From contig NZ_JACCBT010000001.1 of the NCBI RefSeq assembly GCF_013409045.1, positions 3,162,001 to 3,226,000 of the forward strand: a DNA stretch of 64,000 nt, in the 5' to 3' direction. Made by a program: the position numbers and the translations under genes. Below, piece after piece: positions 35,899 to 43,688 of this stretch; positions within the stretch are counted from its first letter, which is position 1, and the number at the start of each line of letters is the position of its first letter. This DNA comes from Actinomadura citrea. Its GTDB lineage: Bacteria > Actinomycetota > Actinomycetes > Streptosporangiales > Streptosporangiaceae. The notes beneath the pieces were generated by a model, which was not told the origin of the DNA, searched no databases, and was given only the letters and a program-made list of their open reading frames with translations.

Positions 35899-37326
35899 GT
35901 GATCATCCTGAGTGGCGTTCTCGTGGTGGTGGCGATCGCCCTGCTGGTAGCGGGAATCGTCGCGGGCAACGGAGACAGTGCCCAGGTCTTCGGCCTGGAC
36001 GCCCTGGTGGTGATCTACATCTCGATCGCCGTCAGCATCGTCTCCGCGGTGTGCCTGGCCATCGGGGTGTTCCTGCGGCGCAAGGAGCTTTTCGGCCCAG
36101 GTGCGTCGCCGGGCCCGGCCCGCCCGAGCAAGAAGGCGCAGAAGGCCAAGAAGGACAAGCGGGCCAAGCGCAAGGACAGCGCCCCGGCCGCGTCCGTTCC
36201 GGCCAAGGACGCGCAGGGCGCCGTGGAGGCCAAGCCCCCGGCCGACCCGGCCGACGACGAGGTCGAGATCCCCGCGCCCGCCGTCGACGTCCCCGACGAC
36301 ACGCTGGTCTTCGTCGTCCGCGGCCGCAAGCGCTACCACCTCGACACCTGCCGGCAGCTCGCCGGCCGTGACACCGAGGAGCTCACCTACGCCGAGGCCA
36401 AGGAGGAGGGGTTCAGCCCCTGCACCGCCTGCCTGCCCGACACCGCACTGGCGGCGCGCGCCGCGGCGTCGGCACCCGCGTCCTCCGACGCGAGCAAGGC
36501 GGCGGGGACCGCGCCCGCGGCCCGCAAGCCCGGTGCCGAGCGATCCGAGAGCGGCCTCGCCGGCCTCGCCAAGCCAGCGCCCACCTCGTTCGACGAGCCC
36601 GGCGCTTTCGACAAGCCCACCTCGTTCGACGAGCCAGGCGCTTTCGACGAGCCCAGCTCCTTCGACAAGCCCAGCTCCTTCGACGAGCCCAGCTCCTTCG
36701 ACAAGCCCAGTGCCTTCGACAAGCCCGGCGGGTTCGACAAGACGGCCGAGATTCCGCGGGCAGGCGAGCACGCCGCCGACGAGGCCGATGACCGGAGCGC
36801 CGAGGACGCGAGCGCCCCGAAGCGGACCAAGGCCGGGCCCACCCGCACCGACATGCCGGTCGCGGGCCTCTTCGCTTCCGGCGACACCGCCGAGGAGGCC
36901 TCCACGGCGCCGGAGAGGGCCGAATCCGCCGACGCCGAGGCCGAGGACCGGCGGAGTGCGGAACAGGGCGCTGCGACCGAATCCGCGCCGCCGGACGTCA
37001 CCGCCGACCTCGGCACCGCACCGTTCGGCGACGCCGGCGGCGAGGACGTCCCCGCGCCGGGGCACGAGCCGTCCGGCGCCGAGCTCGCCGGGGAGCGCGA
37101 GCCCGAGCCGTCCGCCGGCGACGCGGCGGAGGAGTCCGGCGCCGACGGCCCGCTGGTCCGCATCCTGAGCGGCACCAAGCGCTACCACCGCGTCGACTGC
37201 GCCCTCATCGAGGACATCGGCGACGAGGCCGACGACCTGGAGTCGCTGTCACGCGCGGAGGCCAAGGCCCGGGGCTGCACGCCCTGCCTGGTCTGCCAGC
37301 CCGACCGCGAGCACGCCCGCGACTGA
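35899..37326 (+). CDS. membrane protein with two Cys/His motifs and hexapeptide repeats
   Basis: This 475-residue protein of unknown function has two N-terminal membrane helices (about 2-23 and 36-58) and a basic Lys/Ala-rich cytoplasmic stretch. Two copies of a putative metal-binding motif follow. Copy one is KRYHLDTC with Cys151 and the pair Cys175/Cys178 (CTAC). Copy two is KRYHRVDC with Cys434 and Cys460/Cys463 (CTPC), plus Cys466. Each copy also has a YAEAKEEG or RAEAKARG segment before the Cys pair. This recalls the small zinc-binding domain at the start of Ada proteins. Between the copies lie eight and a half FDEP/FDKP hexapeptides and a long acidic region. It starts at GTG 35899 behind GGGAGTG. 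Confidence 0.72.
   Translation: MIILSGVLVVVAIALLVAGIVAGNGDSAQVFGLDALVVIYISIAVSIVSAVCLAIGVFLRRKELFGPGASPGPARPSKKAQKAKKDKRAKRKDSAPAASVPAKDAQGAVEAKPPADPADDEVEIPAPAVDVPDDTLVFVVRGRKRYHLDTCRQLAGRDTEELTYAEAKEEGFSPCTACLPDTALAARAAASAPASSDASKAAGTAPAARKPGAERSESGLAGLAKPAPTSFDEPGAFDKPTSFDEPGAFDEPSSFDKPSSFDEPSSFDKPSAFDKPGGFDKTAEIPRAGEHAADEADDRSAEDASAPKRTKAGPTRTDMPVAGLFASGDTAEEASTAPERAESADAEAEDRRSAEQGAATESAPPDVTADLGTAPFGDAGGEDVPAPGHEPSGAELAGEREPEPSAGDAAEESGADGPLVRILSGTKRYHRVDCALIEDIGDEADDLESLSRAEAKARGCTPCLVCQPDREHARD
36586..36741 (+). repeat. 18-bp in-frame tandem repeats encoding FDEP/FDKP hexapeptides
   Basis: Eight full 18-bp units and one partial unit encode SFDEPG, AFDKPT, SFDEPG, AFDEPS, SFDKPS, SFDEPS, SFDKPS, AFDKPG and GFDK. 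Unit DNA is highly similar, with TTCGACRAGCC constant. The fourth residue core Phe-Asp is invariant while the next residue alternates between Glu and Lys, giving a charge-patterned disordered segment. Confidence 0.92.
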
Positions 37327-37368
37327 CCCCGCCCCGGCTCGAACAGGCCCGGCTCGTGTCCGGCTGAG

Positions 37369-37394
37369 CCCCGGGCGGCCGCAGCCGTCCGGGG
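37369..37394. terminator. hairpin in convergent gap
   Basis: CCCCGGGCGGC (from 37369) pairs with GCCGTCCGGGG (to 37394) around a short loop, with one mismatch. It fills the gap between the convergent gene ending at 37326 and the DUF1707 gene ending at 37395, and is read as a bidirectional terminator. Confidence 0.6.
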
Positions 37395-38228
37395 TCAGCG
37401 GCCTTGGTGCCGTTCGTCGCGCAGTTCGCGGAGGCGGTCCCGGCGCACGTCCCGCCGCTCCTCGCGCCGCTCTCGGTGCGCCCGCCGCCTCTCCTCGCGG
37501 TGCTCGCGATGCTCGCGGTGCAGTTCCTGGTGCTGAAGGTGCAGTTCCGAGTGGTGACGGTGAAGCTGGTGGCGCTCCCGGTGCCGGGCGCGGCCGCGCT
37601 TCTCGCCCACGGCCCTGCGCTCGACCGAGATGCCGCCGAACAGCAGCACCCCGGTCAGCCGGATGACGGGCGCGTCCGGATCCGTGGTGTCGTCCTCGGG
37701 CAGGTCCGTGCCGCCGAAGACCGCGAAGTTGGAGCCGACGACCCGCACACCCGGCGGCACCACGATGTTCACGCCGCCGAACAGGCAGGTGACCGAGAGG
37801 GTCACCTCGTTCCTGCTGAGGACCGCCTGCCGGAGGTCCAGCTCCGCGCCGCCGAACACGCAGGTGACGGTGGTGGTCGGCTCGACCAGCCAGCGCCCCT
37901 TGCGCTCCACCCCGCTGAAGATCGCCACGAGGTGGGGCGACTGCGGCGCGGGCGGGGCGGGCGCCTGCTCCTTGCGCAGGTCGACCCGCGGTCGCGGCAT
38001 GTCCTGCGAGGGCAGGTCGCTGAGCACGGGCTCCAGCTCGGCGTAGGTCTTGGCGTTGTAGACGACGTCGATGCGCTCGGCGTGCTCCTCCGGCGTGATG
38101 CGTCCCTCGGCCAGGGCCTCGCGCAGGCGGTCGGCGACCTCGTCACGATCGGCGTCCGACGCGCGCATGCTCGCGGGGGAGGGGCGCGCGGGCGGCTCGG
38201 AACCGGACGGCTGCTCGGGAAGATTCAC
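37395..38228 (-). CDS. DUF1707 / LiaF-like cell-wall stress protein with His/Arg/Glu tail
   Basis: This 277-residue protein has an N-terminal DUF1707 domain (MRASDADRDEVADRLREALA, about residues 21-75) that resembles SHOCT-type short helices. A beta-helical LiaF C-terminal-like domain follows, with repeated strands such as FGGAELDLRQAVLS, CLFGGVNIVVPPG and LLFGGISVERR. The last 65 residues are an extraordinary His/Arg/Glu tail with many HRE and RRE steps, absent from the usual family plan. It may be a long charged helix or bind metal or nucleic acid. The start is taken at GTG 38228; ATG 38169 is an alternative and neither has a clear ribosome binding site. The convergent end carries a hairpin. 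Confidence 0.75.
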   Translation of the reverse strand: MNLPEQPSGSEPPARPSPASMRASDADRDEVADRLREALAEGRITPEEHAERIDVVYNAKTYAELEPVLSDLPSQDMPRPRVDLRKEQAPAPPAPQSPHLVAIFSGVERKGRWLVEPTTTVTCVFGGAELDLRQAVLSRNEVTLSVTCLFGGVNIVVPPGVRVVGSNFAVFGGTDLPEDDTTDPDAPVIRLTGVLLFGGISVERRAVGEKRGRARHRERHQLHRHHSELHLQHQELHREHREHREERRRAHRERREERRDVRRDRLRELRDERHQGR

Positions 38229-38333
38229 GGGTCCATCATCGCAAACGCGATGTGTCGCGAAGAACCCCATCCCGAAATTTCTCCGAAACCGCGAAAGCCT
38301 CCAATCGCGCCGAGCGCCCCGGCCGCAGAGTCC

Positions 38334-38518
38334 TTCCTCGCGGAGTCCCTGCTCGTGGCAGTCACCCCACCCCCGAGGGGGCTTCCAGCAAGAGGGGGCC
38401 TTGGTCGCGAGGGGTTCTCCATCACGAGGGGCCTCGGTCGCGTGGGGTTCTTGGTCGCGTTGGGGTCTCGGTTGTGGGCGGTTCTCGGTTGTGAAGGGTC
38501 TTCGGTTGTGCGGGGGCT
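38334..38518 (-). repeat. 17-bp degenerate tandem array between ileS and DUF1707
   Basis: The 335-bp gap between ileS and the DUF1707 gene holds a 17-bp tandem array. The best units start at 38367, 38384, 38401, 38418 (16 bp), 38434, 38451, 38468, 38485 and 38502. The plus-strand consensus is near TCGGTYGYGNGGGGTYC. Units before 38367 are weaker and the phase can be followed to about 38334. Because 17 is not a multiple of three the array is not coding. The rest of the gap shows no gene. Confidence 0.75.
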
Positions 38519-38563
38519 CCGCCGCGGCCGGGCCCGGAGGGGGCGGGGCCGCGGCGGAGAGGG

Positions 38564-41500
38564 TCACGCCTTGCGGAGGTAGTACGTGAGGCCGAGGTCC
38601 TCGTCGCGGGTGGCGGTCAGGCCCTCGGGGCGGCCCTCGGCGACCGTGGCGGCGAGGACCTCGGCGGCGACCTCGTCGCCGTGGGCGCGCAGCGCCTCGG
38701 CGAGGTCGGTGCCGGTGGCCTCCCACCACAGGTCGATGCGGTCGGTCACCTCCAGCCCGGCGGCCTTGCGGCCCTCCTGGACGAGCCGGACGGCCTCCCG
38801 CACCAGTCCCGCGCGGCGCAGTTCGGGCGTGACGGTGAGGTCGAGCGCGACCGTCTCGCCGGCGGCGCTCTCGACCGCCCACCCGCTGCGCGGGCGCTCG
38901 GTGACGATCACATCGTCCGGGCCGAGCGGCACCGCGCCGACGCCGTCGGCCTCGACCTGCGCCGAGCCCGCCCGCAGCGCCTGGACGAGGGCGGCCGGAT
39001 CCGCGGAGGTGATCGCCTTGGCGACCTTCGGGGTGTCCTTGGCGTACCGCTTGCCCAGCTCGCGGAAGTTGGGCTTGACCTCGTACTCGACCAGGTCGCC
39101 GCCGATCGAGGACAGCTCCTCGAAGCCGAGCACGTTCAGCTCCTCGGAGATCTGCGCGCGCAGCTGCTCGGGCAGCGCGGACCAGCCGGGCGCGCCGACC
39201 AGGGCGCGGCCGAGGGGCTGCCGGGTCCGCACGCCGCTGGCGGCCCGCGCGGACCGGCCGAGCTCGACCAGGCGGCGGACGAGCGCCATCCGCTCGGTCA
39301 GCTCCTCGTCGAGGAGGCTCTCGTCGACGGTGGGCCAGGCGGTGAGGTGCACCGACTCGGAGCCGTCCTCGGGGCGGATCACGTCCCAGACGTGGTCGGT
39401 GATGAACGGGACGATCGGCGCCATCAACCGGGTGAGAGTCTCCAGGCACTCGTAGAGCGTCGCGAACGCGGCCGAGCCCTCGGGTGTCTCCGGGCCCTCC
39501 CAGAAGCGCCGCCGGGAGCGCCGCACGTACCAGTTGGACAGGTCGTCCACGAACTGCGAGAGCCGGCGTCCCGCGCGGGCGGTGTCGAACTCCTCCAGCG
39601 CGGCGTCGACCTCGCGGACGGTGCGGTGCAGCTCGGCGAGCGCCCAGCGGTCCAGGAGCGGGCGGTCGGCGGGGGCGGGGGCCTCGGGAAGCCGGTCGGG
39701 CGTCCACGCACGCCCCTGCGCCTGCGCCGCGTTGGCGTACAGGACGAAGAAGGACGCGGTGTTCCAGTAGGTGAGGAGGACCTTGCGGACGATCTCCTCA
39801 AGGGCGCCGTGCCCGACACGGCGGGACGCCCACGGCAGCCCGCTCGCGGCCATGAACCAGCGCACCGCGTCGGCGCCGTGCTGGTCCATCAGCGGGATGG
39901 GGCGCAGCACGTTGCCGAGGTGCTTGCTCATCTTGCGGCCGTCCTCGGCGAGGATCAGGCCGAGGCACACGACGTTCTCGTAGGACGACTGGTCGAACAC
40001 CAGCGTCCCGACGGCCATGAGCGAGTAGAACCATCCGCGGGTCTGGTCCTGGGCCTCGCAGATGTACTGGGCCGGGTAGGCGTCCTCGAAGACCTCGTTG
40101 TTGCGGTGGGGGGCGCCCCACTGCGCGAACGGCATGGACCCGGAGTCGTACCAGGCGTCGATGACGTCCGGGACGCGGCGCGCCTCCGTCCCGCACTTCG
40201 GGCAGGGGAACGTGACGTCGTCCACGTACGGGCGGTGCGGGTCGAGCGCGGACAGGTCGCTTCCCGCCAGCTCGCCCAGTTCCTTCAGCGACCCGACGCA
40301 GGTGACGTGCTCCTCGTCCTCGCCGCAGACCCACAGGGGGAGCGGCGTGCCCCAGTAGCGGCTGCGGGACAGCGACCAGTCGACGTTGTTGCGCAGCCAC
40401 TCCCCGTACCGGCCGTGCTTGACGGTCTCGGGGTACCAGTTGGTCTTCTCGTTCTCCTCCAGCAGCCGGTCCTTGATCTGCGTGGTGCGGATGTACCAGG
40501 CCGGGAGCGCGTAGTAGAGCAGCGGCGTGTGGCAGCGCCAGCAGTGGGGGTAGCTGTGGTCGAAGTGCCCGCCGCGGAACAGTAGCCCGCGCGCGCGCAG
40601 GTCCTCGGTGAGCGGCTCGTCGGCGTCCTTGAAGAACTTGTTGCCGACCAGGGGCACCTCACGCAGGAACCGCCCGTCCGGCCCGATCGGGTTGACGATC
40701 GGCATGCCGTAGTTCTTGCAGACGGTCATGTCGTCGCCGCCGAACGCGGGGGCCTGGTGGACGAGCCCGGTGCCGTCCTCCACGGTGACGTAGTCGCCCA
40801 GGACGACGTAGTGCGCGTCGGGGATGTCGACGAGGTCGAACGGCCGCCGGTAGGGGGTCCGCTCGAGCTCGGTGCCCTGGAACGTGGCGAGCCGCTCGGC
40901 GCCCTCGCCGAGGACCTGGTCGACCAGGGGTTCGGCCACCACGAGCACCTCGTCGGACCCCTGCGGCCGGGCGGCCACGTACGTGACGTCCGGGTGGACG
41001 GCCACGGCGGTGTTCGACACCAGCGTCCAGGGGGTCGTCGTCCAGATCAGCAGCGCGGCGTCCATCTCGGCCAGCGGGCCGGACGTGACGGGCATCCGCA
41101 CGAACACCGACGGGCTGGACACGGTCTCGTACCCGCCCGGCTGGCCCAGCTCGTGGTCCGACAGGCCCGTCCCGCAGCGCGGGCAGTACGGCGTGATGCG
41201 GAAGTCGCGGAACAGCAGGCCCTTGTCGAACACCTGCTTCAGGGACCACCAGACGGCCTCGACGTACTCGGGGTCCATCGTGCGGTAGGCCTGGTCGGTG
41301 TTGACCCAGTAGCCCATCCGCTCGGTCATCTCCTCGAAGGCGTCCACGTGGCGCAGGACCGATTCGCGGCAGCGGGCGTTGAACTCCGCGACGCCGTACT
41401 CCTCGATGTCCTTCTTGCCGGTGAGGCCGAGCTCCTTCTCGACGGCGACCTCGACGGGCAGGCCGTGGCAGTCCCAGCCGGCCTTGCGCGGGACGTGGTG

Positions 41501-41737
41501 GCCCTTCATGGTCTTGAAGCGCGGGAAGACGTCCTTGAAGACGCGGGCCTCGACGTGGTGGACGCCGGGCATCCCGTTGGCGGTCGGAGGCCCCTCGTAG
41601 AACACCCACGGGGTCCCGGACGCGGTGCGCTCGAGCGACCGCTCGAAGACCTTGTTCTCCTGCCAGCGGCGCAGCATGTCCCGCTCCAGGGCGGGCAGAT
41701 CGACCTGCGCGGGCAGCGGCCGAAAACCTCGGCTCAC
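38564..41737 (-). CDS. ileS: isoleucyl-tRNA synthetase
   Basis: This class I synthetase has about 1057 residues and charges tRNA-Ile in the cytoplasm. The HIGH-equivalent lies in PPTANGMPGVHHVEARV and the KMSKS-equivalent in EDGRKMSKHLGNVL. The editing domain and anticodon-binding region follow in order. YEGPPTANG and the WDCHGLPVEVAVEKELGL segment are typical of the longer, eukaryote-like IleS type found in actinobacteria, which is often associated with mupirocin tolerance. I chose GTG 41737, nine bases after a GGAGG that is part of the T-box switch. The frame extends to 41806 but would read through the leader. Confidence 0.95.
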   Translation of the reverse strand: MSRGFRPLPAQVDLPALERDMLRRWQENKVFERSLERTASGTPWVFYEGPPTANGMPGVHHVEARVFKDVFPRFKTMKGHHVPRKAGWDCHGLPVEVAVEKELGLTGKKDIEEYGVAEFNARCRESVLRHVDAFEEMTERMGYWVNTDQAYRTMDPEYVEAVWWSLKQVFDKGLLFRDFRITPYCPRCGTGLSDHELGQPGGYETVSSPSVFVRMPVTSGPLAEMDAALLIWTTTPWTLVSNTAVAVHPDVTYVAARPQGSDEVLVVAEPLVDQVLGEGAERLATFQGTELERTPYRRPFDLVDIPDAHYVVLGDYVTVEDGTGLVHQAPAFGGDDMTVCKNYGMPIVNPIGPDGRFLREVPLVGNKFFKDADEPLTEDLRARGLLFRGGHFDHSYPHCWRCHTPLLYYALPAWYIRTTQIKDRLLEENEKTNWYPETVKHGRYGEWLRNNVDWSLSRSRYWGTPLPLWVCGEDEEHVTCVGSLKELGELAGSDLSALDPHRPYVDDVTFPCPKCGTEARRVPDVIDAWYDSGSMPFAQWGAPHRNNEVFEDAYPAQYICEAQDQTRGWFYSLMAVGTLVFDQSSYENVVCLGLILAEDGRKMSKHLGNVLRPIPLMDQHGADAVRWFMAASGLPWASRRVGHGALEEIVRKVLLTYWNTASFFVLYANAAQAQGRAWTPDRLPEAPAPADRPLLDRWALAELHRTVREVDAALEEFDTARAGRRLSQFVDDLSNWYVRRSRRRFWEGPETPEGSAAFATLYECLETLTRLMAPIVPFITDHVWDVIRPEDGSESVHLTAWPTVDESLLDEELTERMALVRRLVELGRSARAASGVRTRQPLGRALVGAPGWSALPEQLRAQISEELNVLGFEELSSIGGDLVEYEVKPNFRELGKRYAKDTPKVAKAITSADPAALVQALRAGSAQVEADGVGAVPLGPDDVIVTERPRSGWAVESAAGETVALDLTVTPELRRAGLVREAVRLVQEGRKAAGLEVTDRIDLWWEATGTDLAEALRAHGDEVAAEVLAATVAEGRPEGLTATRDEDLGLTYYLRKA

Positions 41738-41940
41738 GATGGCGGACCTCCGGATCGACGCGAACACGTTGACCGGAGGGACGAGGCGGCTGCCCCGCGG
41801 TACCACCCTCCTTGACCGTGCCCGTACGGCGCGGTCCGCTTCGTTCCAGTCTGGGCGGCCGGATCTACTGGGCCCCTCGGCGGGGCGGTTCTTCCGGCGG
41901 CTCCGGGGTGATCAGACCGCCGGGCTCGCCCCCGGGCTCG
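41738..41940 (-). promoter_or_regulatory. T-box riboswitch (translational, Ile) upstream of ileS
   Basis: On the minus strand AGGGTGGTACCGCGG (41809-41795) is the T-box sequence that binds the tRNA acceptor end. Upstream, CCGGCGG (41923-41917) pairs with CCGCCGG (41900-41894) to make a very short stem I whose loop contains GATC with an AUC isoleucine specifier at 41912-41910. Downstream, CCCTCCGG (about 41780-41773) can sequester the ribosome binding site GGAGG (41751-41747). No T-run terminator is present. This matches the actinobacterial translational T-box class: uncharged tRNA-Ile would free the ribosome binding site. A TAAGGT at 42024-42019 is a possible -10 box. Confidence 0.9.
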
Positions 41941-42183
41941 CACCGTCCCCGGGTCGCTCATGGCTGCGTGCGGCGGCAGGTGTCCCCATCAGTGCCTGCC
42001 ATGCGACTGCTGGTCCCGACCTTAACGCACGCCGGACCCCGGCTCTTCCCCTTTTCCCGTCCGGGGGACACGGTTCCTTTGCGATCTCGTACGCCGTGCT
42101 GGAGTTTCCATGCGTTCGGCGACCGGGCATAAGCGGTCGGTAACGCGGCCCAGGTTGTTTACCGTGTCCGAGAGAGGGGACCA
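41941..42183. other. divergent upstream region of ileS and the DksA-like gene
   Basis: No gene is supported here. It should contain the minus-strand ileS promoter (weak TAAGGT candidate at 42024-42019) and the plus-strand promoter for the DksA-like gene. The latter has AGAGAGGGG just before its ATG. Several reading frames cross the region but have no family features. Confidence 0.45.
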
Positions 42184-42969
42184 ATGCTGCCCGCACTGCC
42201 CGTCGAGGCGACCAGCGCGAGGGAGGCCGACATGGCCGGCGCGATGAGGGGCGCGACGCCCGCCGCAAGCAAGAGCCGGGGCGCGGCGCGGCCGTCCCAG
42301 ACCAGGACGCCCGGCGCGAGAACGGGTTCGGCTGGGAAAGGCGCGGCAGAAAAAGGGACGGCTGAGAAAGACGCTCCTGGAAAGGGCGCCGCCGGAAAGG
42401 GGAGAGCCGCAAAGGGCCCGGCCAAGCCGGGCGCCGCCAAGAACCCCGCGAAGGGCCCTGCCGTGAAGCCGGGCAGGCCGGGGGCCGGGCGCGGACCCGC
42501 GAAGCGCGGCAAGGGCGGGACGGCCGCGAAGACCGGCGAGGCGGCGGCGCCGGACGCGCGGGAACCGGCGAGGACGGCGGCCGCGGAGCTGCCGGTCCGC
42601 GAGGGGGAGCACCAGTGGACGCCGGGTGAGCTGGCCGAGGTGCGGGCTGGATTGGAGGAGCAGGTCCAGGGGCTGCGCAGCGAGATCGCCGCCTCCGCCA
42701 GCCAGATCGCCGAGGGCGACGCCAGCGACGGGGCGGGCGACGACCAGGCCGACGCGGGCGCCAAGACCTACGAGCGCGAGCACGAGCTCGCTCTGGCCTA
42801 CAATTCACAGGACCTGCTCGCCCAGATCGAGCGGGCCGTCCAGCGGATGGACGCCGGCACGTACGGGATCTGCGAGTCCTGCGCCAGGCCGATCGGCAAG
42901 GCGCGCCTCCAGGCCTTTCCGCGTGCGACCCTGTGTGTGACATGCAAACAACGCGAGGAACGTCGCTGA
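42184..42969 (+). CDS. TraR/DksA-type zinc-finger protein with Lys/Ala/Gly-rich N-terminus
   Basis: This 261-residue protein ends in a DksA C4 zinc finger: Cys230 and Cys233 (CESC) with Cys251 and Cys254 (CVTC). A coiled-coil hairpin (about 140-225: LAEVRAGLEEQVQGLRSEIA, then REHELALAYNSQDLLAQIERAV) precedes it. DksA-like proteins enter the RNA polymerase secondary channel, but the acidic tip residues cannot be assigned safely here. The first 130 residues are low complexity with repeated GKGA, EKGT and AAKGP steps, like a histone tail. GAGAGGGG precedes the ATG. The end overlaps the lspA start, a conserved actinobacterial pairing. Confidence 0.87.
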   Translation: MLPALPVEATSAREADMAGAMRGATPAASKSRGAARPSQTRTPGARTGSAGKGAAEKGTAEKDAPGKGAAGKGRAAKGPAKPGAAKNPAKGPAVKPGRPGAGRGPAKRGKGGTAAKTGEAAAPDAREPARTAAAELPVREGEHQWTPGELAEVRAGLEEQVQGLRSEIAASASQIAEGDASDGAGDDQADAGAKTYEREHELALAYNSQDLLAQIERAVQRMDAGTYGICESCARPIGKARLQAFPRATLCVTCKQREERR

Positions 42970-43688
42970 GCGACTCAACGAACCCAGAGCGGCAGGCCGG
43001 GGAGACCGCGGGATCTCCCCGGCCGCGCCGCGTCGGCGTGCTGGTCGCCGTGGCCCTGGCCGCGCTCGCCGCCGACATCGTGTCCAAGATCATCGTGGTG
43101 TCGACGCTGCAGGACCGCGCGCCGGTCCGGCTGCTCGGCGGGCTGCTGACGCTGCGCGAGACCCGCAACAGCGGCGCCGCGTTCTCGATCGGCACCGGCT
43201 ACACCATCGTGTTCACGCTGATCGCCTGCGGGGTGGTCGTGGCGATCCTGCGGACCGCCCGGAACCTGCGCAGCGCGCCGTGGGCGGTCTGCCTCGGGCT
43301 GCTGCTCGGCGGCGCGGTCGGCAACCTCATCGACCGGCTGCTGCGGGCCCCGGCCCCGCTGAAGGGCCACGTCGTCGACTGGATCCAGCTGCCGCACTGG
43401 CCGGTGTTCAACCTGGCCGACTCCGCGATCGTCTGCGGCGGCGTGCTGGCCGTCCTGCTGGCGGCGCGCGGCCTCCAGGTGGACGGGACGCGCCTCAAGG
43501 ACGATGCCCCCGGCACGGACGGTGCTCCGAACGCGGGCGAGAGTCCGGAAGCGGGGACCTCCCCCGGCAAGGGCGGCGCCGCCGAGGGCGAGGCCCCCAA
43601 GGACCCCCCGAAAGACGCCCCCGAGGACGCACCCGCCCGTGAGCCCGAGGACGGGGCCGAGGTCCCGGCCCCGGAGGAGAAGTCATGA
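42942..43688 (+). CDS. lspA: lipoprotein signal peptidase II
   Basis: This membrane aspartyl protease cleaves prolipoprotein signal peptides. Four membrane helices are visible, and the catalytic Asp131 ([11 protein letters not shown]) and Asp160 ([12 protein letters not shown]) are in their family motifs, with TRNSGAAFS before them. The last 80 residues form a Pro/Glu/Asp-rich cytoplasmic tail that most LspA proteins lack. The start is uncertain: ATG 42942 or GTG 42933, both overlapping the DksA-like gene, have no ribosome binding site. A GAGGAA at 42954-42959 would suit a later start. The stop overlaps the pseudouridine synthase gene by four bases. Confidence 0.92.
   Translation: MQTTRGTSLSDSTNPERQAGETAGSPRPRRVGVLVAVALAALAADIVSKIIVVSTLQDRAPVRLLGGLLTLRETRNSGAAFSIGTGYTIVFTLIACGVVVAILRTARNLRSAPWAVCLGLLLGGAVGNLIDRLLRAPAPLKGHVVDWIQLPHWPVFNLADSAIVCGGVLAVLLAARGLQVDGTRLKDDAPGTDGAPNAGESPEAGTSPGKGGAAEGEAPKDPPKDAPEDAPAREPEDGAEVPAPEEKS

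Noticed and set aside
38334..38518. A CRISPR array
   Set aside because: The units are contiguous, degenerate and 17 bp with no unique spacers, and no cas genes are present.
37395..39707. A 770-codon minus-strand fusion of the DUF1707 protein with upstream sequence
   Set aside because: The upstream part is an ileS shadow and the 17-bp array read in one frame; the real protein starts near 38228.
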